Notes under the pieces: generated by a model | The model's input: only the letters and a program-made list of their open reading frames with translations | Databases searched by the model: none | Told to the model about the DNA's origin: nothing | Shown here: positions 33,632 to 42,553 of the stretch, one piece after another | Numbering within the stretch: the first letter of the stretch is position 1 | Layout: each line of letters starts with the position of its first letter | Position numbers and translations under genes: made by a program | Assembly: GCF_009663395.1 (NCBI RefSeq) | Contig: NZ_QKNW01000001.1 | Coordinates: 558,001-622,000, forward strand | Length of the DNA stretch: 64,000 bases | DNA from: Halosegnis longus | GTDB lineage: Archaea > Halobacteriota > Halobacteria > Halobacteriales > Haloarculaceae | Direction of reading: 5' to 3'

Positions 33632-33732
33632 TCTCTTGGCTATACGCGGACTCGCGCACTTGATAAGCTTTCGCCCCAGAACGGCGCCCGATAGGCGGTT
33701 TCAGGCACCGCCATACCCGTCACTGCCCGCGA

Positions 33733-34722
33733 TTATGCTTCGAGGTCGGCGTCTGTCACGCCGAGATACGACTGGAGCGTCGTCAGCTCCGAGGCCTCCC
33801 AGCCGAACGCGTCCACGTCGTTGTCCTGTGTCGTGTTGTCGAACTTCAGCGACCGGTACTGGTCAGAGCCCATCGGCGCACCGGGCACCAGATCCAGCAT
33901 CGACAGCCCGATGCCCGCAAGCGCCATCGGCACGGGCAGAATCGAGACGGGCTTGTTTTTCGCCGCCCACGCCAGCTCCGCGACCTCCGCCAGCGTCAGC
34001 TCCTCCGGGCCGCCAATCTCGTAGGTGCGACCGGCGTGGGGGTCGTCGTCAGACTCGCCGACACGGACGATAGCCTGCACGACCTCGTCCTCGTCGTCGT
34101 CCGTCTCGGCGTTCGGTCCCGTCGTCGTCCCCTCGACGCCGTCGGCAATCATCTCGACCAACTCCTCGACGAAGACGGGCTGGAAGCGGGTCTTGCCCGC
34201 ACCCGGCAGCGGCGTCAGATACGGCGTCGCCAGCTTCCGCGTGAACGGGACGAACTCGCCGCCGTCGCCGAAGACGACCGACGGTCGGTAGATGACCCAC
34301 TCGCGGGTCGACCCCTTGACGACCTCCTCGGCCTGTCCTTTCGACTGGATGTACGCGGTCGGACCGTCCGGGTCCGCACCGAGCGCGGACAGCTGGACGA
34401 ACCGCGGCACGTCGTTTGCCTCGGCGGCCTTGACGGCGTTTTCCGTGCCGCGGAGGTGCACCTCGAAGTGGACCTCGTCGCCGCCGTCGGGCTTGAACAG
34501 CGGCGACAGCGCCACCAGCTGCACCACGCAGTCGACGCCCTCGAAGTGGGGTTCGATGGAGTCGTAGTCGGTCACGTCACCCTGTACCGTCGCCACGTCG
34601 CGGTCGAAGTCGGCCTCGTGTGGATTGCGCGCCAGCGCGGTCACCTCGTGGCCGCGAGCCGCGAGCGTGTCACACAGATACGAGCCGACGAAGCCGGTCC
34701 CACCAGTTACCAGTACGTGCAT
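33733..34722 (-). CDS. NDUFA9-like atypical NAD(P)-binding epimerase-family protein
   Basis: A 329-residue extended SDR. The cofactor motif GGTGFVGSYLCDTLAARG is at residues ~7-24, with LSALGADPDGPTAYIQSKGQ carrying the YxxxK-like position. It lacks a full classical Ser-Tyr-Lys triad: the segment reads PTAYIQSKG. This matches the complex I NDUFA9-like atypical SDR group. A C-terminal hydrophobic stretch (PVPMALAGIGLSMLDLVP) could associate with membrane. Function in haloarchaea is unknown. It has its own 87-bp gap to thymidylate kinase. Confidence 0.85.
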   Translation of the reverse strand: MHVLVTGGTGFVGSYLCDTLAARGHEVTALARNPHEADFDRDVATVQGDVTDYDSIEPHFEGVDCVVQLVALSPLFKPDGGDEVHFEVHLRGTENAVKAAEANDVPRFVQLSALGADPDGPTAYIQSKGQAEEVVKGSTREWVIYRPSVVFGDGGEFVPFTRKLATPYLTPLPGAGKTRFQPVFVEELVEMIADGVEGTTTGPNAETDDDEDEVVQAIVRVGESDDDPHAGRTYEIGGPEELTLAEVAELAWAAKNKPVSILPVPMALAGIGLSMLDLVPGAPMGSDQYRSLKFDNTTQDNDVDAFGWEASELTTLQSYLGVTDADLEA

Positions 34723-34809
34723 ACTCCCCCCTACGCGTGAACGAAACCTAAAGACTCGCCATTGGCACGGTTCCCCGGTGTTGATGTGCGGGGGCGACGA
34801 CGACCGGGT

Positions 34810-35388
34810 ATGCTCGTCACGCTCGAAGGAATCGACGGCGCGGGGAAGACGACGGTGCTGGAAGCCCTCTCTGACGCCTACCCCGATGCACGCACCACCC
34901 GCGAGCCGACAACCTCGTGGTACGGCGACGCCGTCAACCGCTCCATCTCCTCGCCCGACTCCGACTCGCTAGCGGAGCTGTTCCTGTTCATCGCCGACCA
35001 CGCAGACCACCTCTCGCGGGTCATCGAGCCGGCGCTCGACGACGGCGACCTCGTCATCTCCGACCGCTACGTCGACTCCCGCATCGCCTACCAGGGCGCG
35101 GCGTTACAGGGACAGGTTCCCCGACCGATGGAGTACATCCGCGGCATTCACACCGCCTTCACGCGGATGCCCGACGCCACCATCTACTTCGATATCGACC
35201 CCGAGACCGGCGCGGAGCGTGCCGGTGCGACGAACAAACTCGAACACGCCGACTTCCTGGCCGAAGTCCACGAGAACTACGAGCGGCTCATCGACCGCGA
35301 CCCCCAACGGTTCCACCGTATCGACGCCAGCCGGTCGCCCGAGGCCGTCATCGACGCGACCGAGGACGTGCTCGAGTCACTCCTGTAG
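34810..35388 (+). CDS. tmk: Thymidylate kinase
   Basis: A 192-residue dTMP kinase. The P-loop [16 protein letters not shown] is at residues ~5-20, the DRY motif ([15 protein letters not shown]) near 81, and [10 protein letters not shown] near 38. It phosphorylates dTMP to dTDP. ATG 34810 ([10 protein letters not shown]) was chosen over an upstream TTG at 34762. The end overlaps the convergent Nudix gene by 12 bases. Confidence 0.95.
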   Translation: MLVTLEGIDGAGKTTVLEALSDAYPDARTTREPTTSWYGDAVNRSISSPDSDSLAELFLFIADHADHLSRVIEPALDDGDLVISDRYVDSRIAYQGAALQGQVPRPMEYIRGIHTAFTRMPDATIYFDIDPETGAERAGATNKLEHADFLAEVHENYERLIDRDPQRFHRIDASRSPEAVIDATEDVLESLL

Positions 35389-35856
35389 ATACGGCGCGAG
35401 TAGCTCGCGCTCGTGGAAGTCGTCCGGAAGCGACGAAACCCACCGCGCGTCGTGAATCTCCCCGTCGTGGACCCCGAGCGCGTCGGCGTCGGCGAGTTCC
35501 CCGTCGGCACGCGCGTCGAAGACGACGTACTCGGCGGTGAACCACTCGTCCCCGTTCTCATCGCAGTAGCGCTGGTCGAGCACCACGAGCGGCTCGCCAA
35601 TCTCGGCGTCGAGTCCCGTCTCCTCGCGCACCTCCCTGCGGGCGGCCGCGCGCGGCGTCTCGCCGGCCTCGACACCGCCGCCGGGGAGAAACCACCCGTC
35701 GGCCCACTCGTTTCTGATAAGCGCGAGCCGGCCCGCGGAATCGCGGACCCGCGCCGCGGCCGCTCGTCCGGTGCCATCGACGGCCCACGGCTCGAGTTCG
35801 GCGAGTCGCGACTCGGAGAGTCGGAGCGTCTGTGGCTGTCTGGGCGCGTCCTTCAC
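35377..35856 (-). CDS. Nudix hydrolase
   Basis: A 159-residue Nudix protein. The Nudix box is complete: [10 protein letters not shown] followed by [15 protein letters not shown] (pattern Gx5Ex7REUxEExGU). Substrate is unknown; the family cleaves nucleoside diphosphates linked to another moiety. The start is GTG 35856, overlapping the upstream membrane gene stop in a GTGA arrangement, so the two are probably translated together. The open frame extends further upstream but would run across that gene. Confidence 0.88.
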   Translation of the reverse strand: MKDAPRQPQTLRLSESRLAELEPWAVDGTGRAAAARVRDSAGRLALIRNEWADGWFLPGGGVEAGETPRAAARREVREETGLDAEIGEPLVVLDQRYCDENGDEWFTAEYVVFDARADGELADADALGVHDGEIHDARWVSSLPDDFHERELLAPYLQE

Positions 35857-36167
35857 AGGTTGTCGGGCACCTCCACCTCGTCGGGGGAGGGCTGCCAGAA
35901 GTAGTCGAACGACATCCCCAGCGCGAGGGGCATCACGACCGTGAGTCCGAGCACGGTCGCGGCGCTGCCGAGATTCGGGCCGAGTCCCGCCCCGCCCATC
36001 ACGAGCACGAGCGTCACGAGCACGAGCGGCGTCAACAGCACGGAGTAGACAATCGGCCCCCACTGGGTGTTGAGTTGGACGCGGAAGAATCGAGTGAGCA
36101 GCGCCGCGACGACGCTGTTCACCCCGAGGATGACGAACAGCCCGACGATATCGACGGCCGAAACCAT
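35853..36167 (-). CDS. Three-span haloarchaeal membrane protein
   Basis: A 104-residue protein with three hydrophobic segments: VDIVGLFVILGVNSVVAALL, IVYSVLLTPLVLVTLVLVMG and AATVLGLTVVMPLALGMSFD. It ends in a short acidic Pro-rich tail ([13 protein letters not shown]). No family is identified. It overlaps the Nudix gene by GTGA and lies 37 bp after the gene at 36205 on the same strand. Confidence 0.75.
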   Translation of the reverse strand: MVSAVDIVGLFVILGVNSVVAALLTRFFRVQLNTQWGPIVYSVLLTPLVLVTLVLVMGGAGLGPNLGSAATVLGLTVVMPLALGMSFDYFWQPSPDEVEVPDNL

Positions 36168-36204
36168 ACCTCCGGTACGGGTGGGAGGGGTTTGGGTGCT
36201 CCGC

Positions 36205-36708
36205 TCACGTCCGACGCGTCAGCACAGTCACCGCGACCGCGACGAGCAGCGACGGGAACCCCGCCTTCACCAACGTGCCGACGTAGCTACCCACATTGAG
36301 TGAGCCGCCGCCATCTCCACCGCCGCCCGACAGCCGGAGACTCAGGAGAATCACGACGAGCAGCCCCATCACGAGGAAGCCGACGAAGTTCCCGACCGCC
36401 GCCGTGACGCCCGCCGGCCCCAGCGCGTCACCGAGCGACTCGTCCACGTGAAGGGTGACGGCGACGGCGACTACCGGACCGACCAGCGCCGCAAAGAGGA
36501 TGACGACGAGCGCGAACAGCCCGGAGAAGAGTTGGCTCTCCCCGCCGCCCCCGAGTGCGCCAATCATCAGGTAGCCGGTCAGTCCGATGCCGACCCCGAG
36601 GATGGCGAAGACGGCGAGGATGACGCCGAGCGGCCGGAGGCGAATCGGGGCGTCGCCGCCCGCGTCAGGTGCCGGCTCGCGCTGGTCGGCCGATTCGTCG
36701 TGTGACAT
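36205..36708 (-). CDS. Four-span haloarchaeal membrane protein
   Basis: A 167-residue protein. An acidic cytoplasmic leader (SHDESADQREPAPDAGG, residues 2-18) precedes four helices: GVILAVFAILGVGIGLTGYL, LFALVVILFAALVGPVVAVA, GNFVGFLVMGLLVVILLSL and AGFPSLLVAVAVTVLTRR. Between helices three and four lies a Gly-rich loop. It resembles DUF-type membrane proteins common in haloarchaea; no function is known. ATG 36708 is chosen; the long open frame upstream runs antisense to the YyaL-like gene. Confidence 0.75.
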   Translation of the reverse strand: MSHDESADQREPAPDAGGDAPIRLRPLGVILAVFAILGVGIGLTGYLMIGALGGGGESQLFSGLFALVVILFAALVGPVVAVAVTLHVDESLGDALGPAGVTAAVGNFVGFLVMGLLVVILLSLRLSGGGGDGGGSLNVGSYVGTLVKAGFPSLLVAVAVTVLTRRT

Positions 36709-36795
36709 ATCCGCACGGGGACGGGGCAGGTGAAAAATCGTTCGGCGCGTGCCGGGAACGCCGACGCTTTGCCGGTGGGCGCGTGAGTGTGGGCA

Positions 36796-38421
36796 ATGAG
36801 AGACGAGACCCTCGTGGAGTGGCGCGAGTGGGGCGAGGAAGCGTTTGCCGAGGCCAGCGCGCAGTCGAAGCCGCTGTTGCTCTCGCTGTCGGCGTCGTGG
36901 TGTGTCGCCTGCGACGAGATGGACCGCGGTGCGTACGCCGACCCGCGGCTCGCCGGCCACCTGAAGGAGAGTTTCGTCCCCGTCCGCGTGGACGTGGACC
37001 GCCAGCCCCGCGCTCGCGAACGGTACAACATGGGCGGGTTCCCCTCGACCGTGTTCTGCACCCCCGAAGGGAAGATTATCACCGGCGCGGGCTACCTCTC
37101 GGCCGACGGTCTGCGGCAGGCAATCGACACCGTCCGGGAGACGTGGGACGCGAAAGGGACCGAGGCCGGCCGCATTCCCCGCGCACTCCAGAATCCCGAC
37201 CCGCCACGGGGGGCGGTGACGGCCGAAATCGAGGCGCACTTCGTGGAGCAGGTCGCCGAGGCGTTCGACGCGGAGTTCGGCGGCTGGGGGACGGACGCGA
37301 AGTTCCCGCTTCCCCGCACCGTCGAGTTCGCCGCCAAACGCGACACCGAGCGCGCGAGCCGCACCCTCCAGGCGATTCAGGCGCACCTGTACGACACCTA
37401 CGCCGGCGGCTTCTACCGGTACGCCACCAATCGGAACTGGGCGGGCGACATCCACCGCGAGAAGCTCACCGACGAGAACGCCGCGCTCGTGCGAGCGTTC
37501 GCGACCGGCTATCTCCACACCGGCGACGAGTCGTACCGCGACACCGCACGGGGGACCGTCGAGTATCTGACGACCGACCTCTGGACCGGCGACGCCTTCG
37601 CCGGCTCGCAGGCCGGCGGCGACTACTACACCCTCGGTCCCGCAGAGCGCGAGGAGGCCGACCCGCCGGTCGTCGACGAGACGGTGTACGCCGACCGGAA
37701 CGGACTCGCCGCGGACGCGCTGTTCCGATTCGCCGGCTACACCGACAACGAGCGCGCCCGCACCTACGCCGCACGCGCCATCGAACACGTCACGGACACG
37801 CTGGTCTCGGACGGCGTCGTCACCCACTTCGACGAGCCGGACGCCGAGTCCGGGCTCCTGCTCGACGGCGCGCGCGTCCTGCTCGGGTTAACCGCCGGCA
37901 CGCAGGCCACCGGCGACGCGTCGTATCTCGACACCGCACGCGAGATTGCCGACACACTCCGGGTACAACAGGCCGACGACGGCGCGTTCCTCGACGGCCC
38001 GGAGACGGGTATCGGCCTGCTCGACCGCCCGCTGCGACCCCTCGACGCGAACATCGAACTCGCGAACGCGCTCATCGACCTCGCGGCGCTGACCGGCGAG
38101 GACGCCTACCGCGAGACGGCCGGCGAGACGCTCGAAGCCTTTGCGGGTGCAGCAGAGCGCATGGGCGCTGACGTGGCCGAGTACGGTGCCGTCTGTGCGC
38201 GCTACGTCTACGACCCGCTCGTCATCGAGACGCCGGAAGCCGGCAGCGACCTCCACCGCGCGGCGTGGCGCGTGGCCGACCACGAGAAGGTTGTCGTCCC
38301 GAGCGACCGGTCGGACGCCGTGGTCGTGCGTGGCGGCGAGCGCTCCGAGCCGGCAGAGACGCCCGAGGAACTGCTGGAGCGGGCCAGCGAGACCCGGCCG
38401 GAATCCGTCATCGGCGAGTAG
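36796..38421 (+). CDS. YyaL/SSP411-like protein with thioredoxin domain
   Basis: A 541-residue protein. The N-terminal ~115 residues are a thioredoxin-like domain (DUF255) with LSASWCVACDEMDRGAYAD (CxxC) and GGFPSTVFCTPEGK. The rest is an alpha/alpha-barrel resembling glycoside-type folds, with GGFYRYATNRNWAGDIHREK and LTDENAALVRAF, conserved in the spermatogenesis-associated protein 20 family. Family members are usually near 680 residues, so this one is short. ATG 36796 follows an upstream GTG by nine bases. Biochemical function is unclear; redox is likely from the CxxC. Confidence 0.85.
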   Translation: MRDETLVEWREWGEEAFAEASAQSKPLLLSLSASWCVACDEMDRGAYADPRLAGHLKESFVPVRVDVDRQPRARERYNMGGFPSTVFCTPEGKIITGAGYLSADGLRQAIDTVRETWDAKGTEAGRIPRALQNPDPPRGAVTAEIEAHFVEQVAEAFDAEFGGWGTDAKFPLPRTVEFAAKRDTERASRTLQAIQAHLYDTYAGGFYRYATNRNWAGDIHREKLTDENAALVRAFATGYLHTGDESYRDTARGTVEYLTTDLWTGDAFAGSQAGGDYYTLGPAEREEADPPVVDETVYADRNGLAADALFRFAGYTDNERARTYAARAIEHVTDTLVSDGVVTHFDEPDAESGLLLDGARVLLGLTAGTQATGDASYLDTAREIADTLRVQQADDGAFLDGPETGIGLLDRPLRPLDANIELANALIDLAALTGEDAYRETAGETLEAFAGAAERMGADVAEYGAVCARYVYDPLVIETPEAGSDLHRAAWRVADHEKVVVPSDRSDAVVVRGGERSEPAETPEELLERASETRPESVIGE

Positions 38422-38469
38422 CCGGTAAACGAAGCGAGTGTTTTTGTCCCCGGAGGGGAATACCGGACA

Positions 38470-39276
38470 ATGGCAACCCTGCGGGATTTGGGCCTCTCCG
38501 AGTACGAGGAGCGCGCCTACCGGGCGCTGCTCGATGCCGGACCGACAACGGCAAAGGAGTTGTCGGCGGCGAGCGACGTGCCGATGGGCCGCATCTACGA
38601 CGTGTTGAACAGCCTCGACCAGCAGAGTCTCGTCCGGTCACAGACCGCGAGTCGCCCCAAGAAGTACGCGCCCGTCGAGCCACAGACCGCACTCGACCGC
38701 CTGCTCGACGCCAAGAAGTCGGAGCTCGCCGCCCAGCGCGAGCAGTACGAGTCCATCGTCGGAACGCTACAGGGTGAACTCGAAACGACCGACACGCCCG
38801 ACGAGACGTTCTGGACGGCCGCCGTCGGGACCGAAGAGACGGCCGAACTCCTCGTCGAGCGGCTCGGCTCCGCGAGCGAGGAAATCGTGATGTGTCTCTC
38901 CTCACAGACCCCGCAGCTGTTCGATATCGACCGCTACGGCGAGACCGTGCTGGATGAACTCGTCGCCGCACTCGACCGGGGGGCGACCGTCAGACTCCTG
39001 CTCCGGCGGAATCTCGTCCCGGCGCTCCCGGAGGCGATCGGCGTGCGCTACCGCGAGTCGCTGTCGGACCACGACCGGTTTCAGGTCCGGACCAGCGACG
39101 ACATCACGGGGACGTTCACCTTCGTCGACACCGTCGAGACGGTCGTGGAGGTGCCACACCCGCTCGACCGGTCTGCCACCTTCGGCGTCATCGACCTGAC
39201 CGACCGCGAGTTCGCCAACTCGCTGTCGGACACTTTCGAACCCCGGTGGAGTGAGGCCGACCCGCTCTCGATTTAG
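38470..39276 (+). CDS. TrmB-family transcriptional regulator
   Basis: A 268-residue protein. The N-terminal winged helix spans LGLSEYEERAYRALLDAGPT to DVPMGRIYDVLNSLDQQSLV (residues ~7-60). A coiled segment (ALDRLLDAKKSELAAQREQ) follows, and the C-terminal half is a PLD-like regulatory domain of the TrmB family (ATVRLLLRRNLVPALPE). The effector is unknown; relatives bind sugars. It lies 48 bp after the YyaL-like gene and converges with the FAD oxidoreductase, overlapping by four bases. Confidence 0.87.
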   Translation: MATLRDLGLSEYEERAYRALLDAGPTTAKELSAASDVPMGRIYDVLNSLDQQSLVRSQTASRPKKYAPVEPQTALDRLLDAKKSELAAQREQYESIVGTLQGELETTDTPDETFWTAAVGTEETAELLVERLGSASEEIVMCLSSQTPQLFDIDRYGETVLDELVAALDRGATVRLLLRRNLVPALPEAIGVRYRESLSDHDRFQVRTSDDITGTFTFVDTVETVVEVPHPLDRSATFGVIDLTDREFANSLSDTFEPRWSEADPLSI

Positions 39277-40587
39277 CCGTCGCGCGCCACCAGATTCGCA
39301 ACCGTCCGGCCCGCGAGCGCCTGTGTCTCCATGGTCGAGGCGACCGACTCCATCGCGTTCACGTAGTAAAGCCCGTCAGCGAGCCGGAACGGCGGAATCG
39401 GCGTCGTCGGCTCCAGTCGCGGGAACGCCCGCCAGCTCACCTCCTCCAGCTCGTCGATGGAGGCAAACAACGACTCCAGTAGCGCGGGGGTGGCCCCCTC
39501 GCGGGTCGTCAGCTTGTACACCGACCCGTCGGCGCGCTCGCTCACGTCGCGCAGGTGGACGAACTCGGTCGGCGAGTCGGCGCTCGTGACGACCAATCCG
39601 GGGAGGTCCTCGACCGACTGCTCCCCGAAGTAGACGGGGTCGAGTCGGCCGGCGACGTACGCGACCGACAGCTCCGAGAAGTCGCGGTCGCCGTAGCCGG
39701 CGGGCGTCGAGACGCCCGAAAGCTCGATGTCGGCGAACTCGGCGGGCGCGGCGAGACAGACGGCGTCGTACTGTTTTCTCGTGCCGGACGCAGTGAGACG
39801 GGTCGTCTCCTCGCTGACCGCGACACGTTCGACCGGCGTCTCGGTGTGGACGGTCGCGTCCGCCGCTGCGAGCAGTCGCCGACACAGTTCGGCGTTCGGC
39901 ACGTCGAGGGTGTAGGTTCCGCTGCCCATTCCCGTCAGCGCGACCAGACAGGCGACGGCGTTCAGCGTCGGGTCCTGCCCGTAGATGGTGCGGGTCGTCC
40001 CGGCCACGAGTTCGTCGACGAACCGGGAGCCGACGCCGTGGTCGGTGAGATACTCGCGGCCCGACTGTGTACACACCTCCCCGAGTCCGACCGTCTCGAA
40101 CAGTCGCTCGGGCGTCTCGAAGGCCGTCTCGGCGTGGTCGTAGATGGCGTCGAACCGGTCTGCGACCGCCGCCGCCTCGGCGCGTGCTCGGCGGGGTGAG
40201 AGCCCGTACCGCGTGAGCAGCCGAAACAGCGTCACCGGCTCGGTCCCCGCGGTGGTGAGCGGGAACCGACGCCCGTCCCAGACGCCGGTGCGTCCGGTCC
40301 CACGACTGACGGACTGGCGCTCGAAGCCGAACCGGTCGACCAAGGAGCCGATACAGCGGTTGCGCTCGTGGATGTGTTTCCCGCCGGCCTCGAACCGTCG
40401 CCCGCCGACGGAGACGGAGCGGAGCCGACCGCCGACGCGCTCGCTCGCCTCGTACACGTCGACACGCGCCGTGTCGGACCGCTCGCGCAGAAACCACGCC
40501 AGCGACGCGCCGCCGATGCCGGCCCCGACGACCGCGACTGCCGGCCCCGACGACCGCGACTGCCGGCCCCGACTCGTCTCGTCGCAT
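39273..40587 (-). pseudogene. FAD-dependent amine-oxidase-like protein, frameshifted by a 22-bp duplication
   Basis: The gene starts at ATG 40587 (MRRDESGPAVAVVGAG) and would encode a 430-residue NAD(P)/FAD-binding oxidoreductase of the amine-oxidase/protoporphyrinogen-oxidase type. A 22-bp unit is repeated exactly at 40521-40542 and 40543-40564, adding one base modulo three inside the dinucleotide-binding motif. Removing one unit gives VAVVGAGIGGASLAWFL joined in frame to DVYEASERVGGRLRS and the rest to the stop at 39273. No start codon lies between the last upstream stop and the GTG at 40457 in the downstream frame. A 394-residue product from that GTG would lack the FAD motif. Either a genuine mutation, a switchable repeat, or a sequencing artefact. 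Confidence 0.85.
40521..40573. repeat. 22-bp exact tandem duplication plus 9-bp partial third unit
   Basis: The unit ggccccgacgaccgcgactg+cc occurs at 40521-40542 and 40543-40564, and ggccccgac recurs at 40565-40573. It lies at the 5' end of the FAD oxidoreductase and causes its frameshift. A 22-bp unit with a 9-bp partial copy is what slipped-strand replication would leave. Confidence 0.95.
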
Positions 40588-40640
40588 GTGGTAATTTATT
40601 TGACGAGCGAGGAAGCTAAAAGACTACGTCTGTTTTCTCG

Positions 40641-41570
40641 TCAGTCGTCGCCGTTCATCTCCGCGCGAAGCTGGCCGAACTCGGCGACGCGCTCTGCGTG
40701 GGCGTTGTGCTGGTGGATGGACTCGTCGTTCGACTGCACCATCGTCAACACGGCCTCGTCGGGGAGGTCGAGCCGGTCGACCGAGAGTTCGGCGAGCGAG
40801 CGCACGCAGTCCTCGACGAACTTCGCGTTGGCGTGAGACTCGTACGTCATGTGGTCTTCGTCCGGGCGCTTGGCGTAGTTGTAGATGCGCGCCGACATCG
40901 AGTCGCGCGCGACGTCGATGAGGTCGTGCAGCTCGATATCCGGCGTGCCGGGCGTCTCGACGGTGAGGGTGGCGTGGCCACGCTGGCTGTGACCCGGCTG
41001 TGGAACCTCATCGAGGAACTGTTCGATGACCTCGCCGTCGACGCCCATCTGATCGAGCGTCTCGCGGGCGCGCACCTCGCTCATCCCCTGTGAACAGGGA
41101 CAGACCGTCATCCCGACGACGTGACAGCCAATCTCCTCGTGGGTGCCGTCCTCGTCGGCCGTCGCGCCGGCGATGATGTCGGCGGTCGCCTGCGTCTGGC
41201 GACCCGACGCCGGCGTCTCCTCGCGGATGACGTACTCGGCTTCCATGTTGACCTCCGCGCGGGAGGTGTAGTCGTGTTTCTCGAGCAGGCGTTCCGCCAC
41301 ATCGCCACACACGTCCTCGACGCGGTAGGCCGGCTCGTCGAGCGCCTCCTCCAGCATCTCGTCGACGACCTCCATGTTGCGGGACATGTCGATGCCCTTC
41401 CGCCACTTCGGGAGGTCGACGTACGCTTCGAACTCCGCCATCAGAACAATCGGTCGCTCGTGTTCGCGGTCGATTTTCACGAGCTTCTCCACCCCGGTGA
41501 CCCCGACTCGATTCAGACCGACACTCACGTCCGGACTCGACGCCTGCACGTCCGGCAGTTGCTGACTCAT
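40641..41570 (-). CDS. mptA: GTP cyclohydrolase MptA (FolE2-type)
   Basis: A 309-residue archaeal GTP cyclohydrolase IV/IB that opens GTP toward methanopterin or folate-type pterins. Hallmarks are [34 protein letters not shown], the metal-binding [18 protein letters not shown] near residue 155 and [12 protein letters not shown]. In haloarchaea it supplies pterin precursors and has been linked to tRNA queuosine-like archaeosine. Start ATG 41570. It lies 53 bp upstream of the frameshifted FAD oxidoreductase on the same strand. Confidence 0.95.
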   Translation of the reverse strand: MSQQLPDVQASSPDVSVGLNRVGVTGVEKLVKIDREHERPIVLMAEFEAYVDLPKWRKGIDMSRNMEVVDEMLEEALDEPAYRVEDVCGDVAERLLEKHDYTSRAEVNMEAEYVIREETPASGRQTQATADIIAGATADEDGTHEEIGCHVVGMTVCPCSQGMSEVRARETLDQMGVDGEVIEQFLDEVPQPGHSQRGHATLTVETPGTPDIELHDLIDVARDSMSARIYNYAKRPDEDHMTYESHANAKFVEDCVRSLAELSVDRLDLPDEAVLTMVQSNDESIHQHNAHAERVAEFGQLRAEMNGDD

Positions 41571-41636
41571 TGGGCTAGCAAGGGCCGGGACCCCTTTACG
41601 GGTTTCTACCCCCGTACTCGTTTGTGGGTTTTCCGG

Positions 41637-42449
41637 CTACTCCAGCTTCGCTAGCGCGGCGAAGAAGTCCAACTCCGGACCGACGGTCCGGGTGGGTGTC
41701 TGTGCCGTCTGGACCGTCAGCTCCGCGGGCGGTTCCAGCTGTGCCCGCGAACGGCCGTCGGCGACGACGTACGCTGTCTCCGCGTTCGACACGCGCACGG
41801 AGACCTCGTCGTCGGGGTCGATGACCAGCGGCGGCATCGCGCCGTCGGCTGCCATCTCGGTCACGACCAGCCCGTCGGCCCGCGGGTGGACCACCGGTCC
41901 CCCTTCCGAAAGGTTGTACGCGGACGACCCCGTCGGCGTCGCGACGATGAGTCCGTCGGCGTGCGCCTCGGAGTAGGTCTCGCCGTCCAGCCGCACCTCG
42001 ATGTCGAGTCCGTTGCCGTGGCCGCGCTGCGGGCCGAGCACCGACACCTCGTTGAGCGCCGGCGGCAGGTCGATACCCTCGCCGACGGCCTGCACGCGCC
42101 GCAGTTCCCGGTAGCTCGCCTCGCCGGCCCGAATCGCCGCCACGGTGTCGGCGACGACCGCCGGCGCTTCCTCGGGGGTGAGCGGGTTCAGAAAGCCGAC
42201 TTCGCCGAGGTTCACGCCCAGTATCGGCGCGCCGTCGGTGGTCCGAGCGGTGTAGAGGAAGGTCCCGTCGCCGCCGACGGAGACGACGAGGTCGTAGTCG
42301 GTCATCGACGCCGGCTCGACGCCGTCGCGGTCGAGGGCGCTCGCCGTCTCCGGGTCGAACCGGACCGTCGCGTCGAGGAGGCTATCGAGGTCGGCCGCGA
42401 GCCTGACCGCTCGGTCGTTGCCGCGTTGCGCGACGACACCAACGTGCAT
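41637..42449 (-). CDS. NAD kinase
   Basis: A 270-residue NAD(H) kinase that makes NADP. The GGDGT motif (VVSVGGDGTFLYTAR, residues ~57-71), NLGEVGFLNPL and the second conserved block ATPTGSSAYNLSEGGPVVHP are all present. ATG 42449 (MHVGVVAQRGN) is chosen; the open frame upstream is arginine-rich antisense sequence. It is divergent from the KaiC-like gene, 104 bp apart. Confidence 0.93.
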   Translation of the reverse strand: MHVGVVAQRGNDRAVRLAADLDSLLDATVRFDPETASALDRDGVEPASMTDYDLVVSVGGDGTFLYTARTTDGAPILGVNLGEVGFLNPLTPEEAPAVVADTVAAIRAGEASYRELRRVQAVGEGIDLPPALNEVSVLGPQRGHGNGLDIEVRLDGETYSEAHADGLIVATPTGSSAYNLSEGGPVVHPRADGLVVTEMAADGAMPPLVIDPDDEVSVRVSNAETAYVVADGRSRAQLEPPAELTVQTAQTPTRTVGPELDFFAALAKLE

Positions 42450-42553
42450 CGTCGGCGATTCGCTCGGCCCGCCGATAAGGGTCACGACCCCGAGGCCACA
42501 CTTATCTCTCTGCGTCGGGAACGGAGAGATATGCGCGGACAGGAGGGGGAAAC

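Noticed and set aside
40457-40587. Alternative start at GTG 40457 as the true start of the FAD oxidoreductase
   Set aside because: It would begin after the essential dinucleotide-binding motif (VDVYEASE onward), and a perfect motif appears upstream once a duplicate unit is removed.
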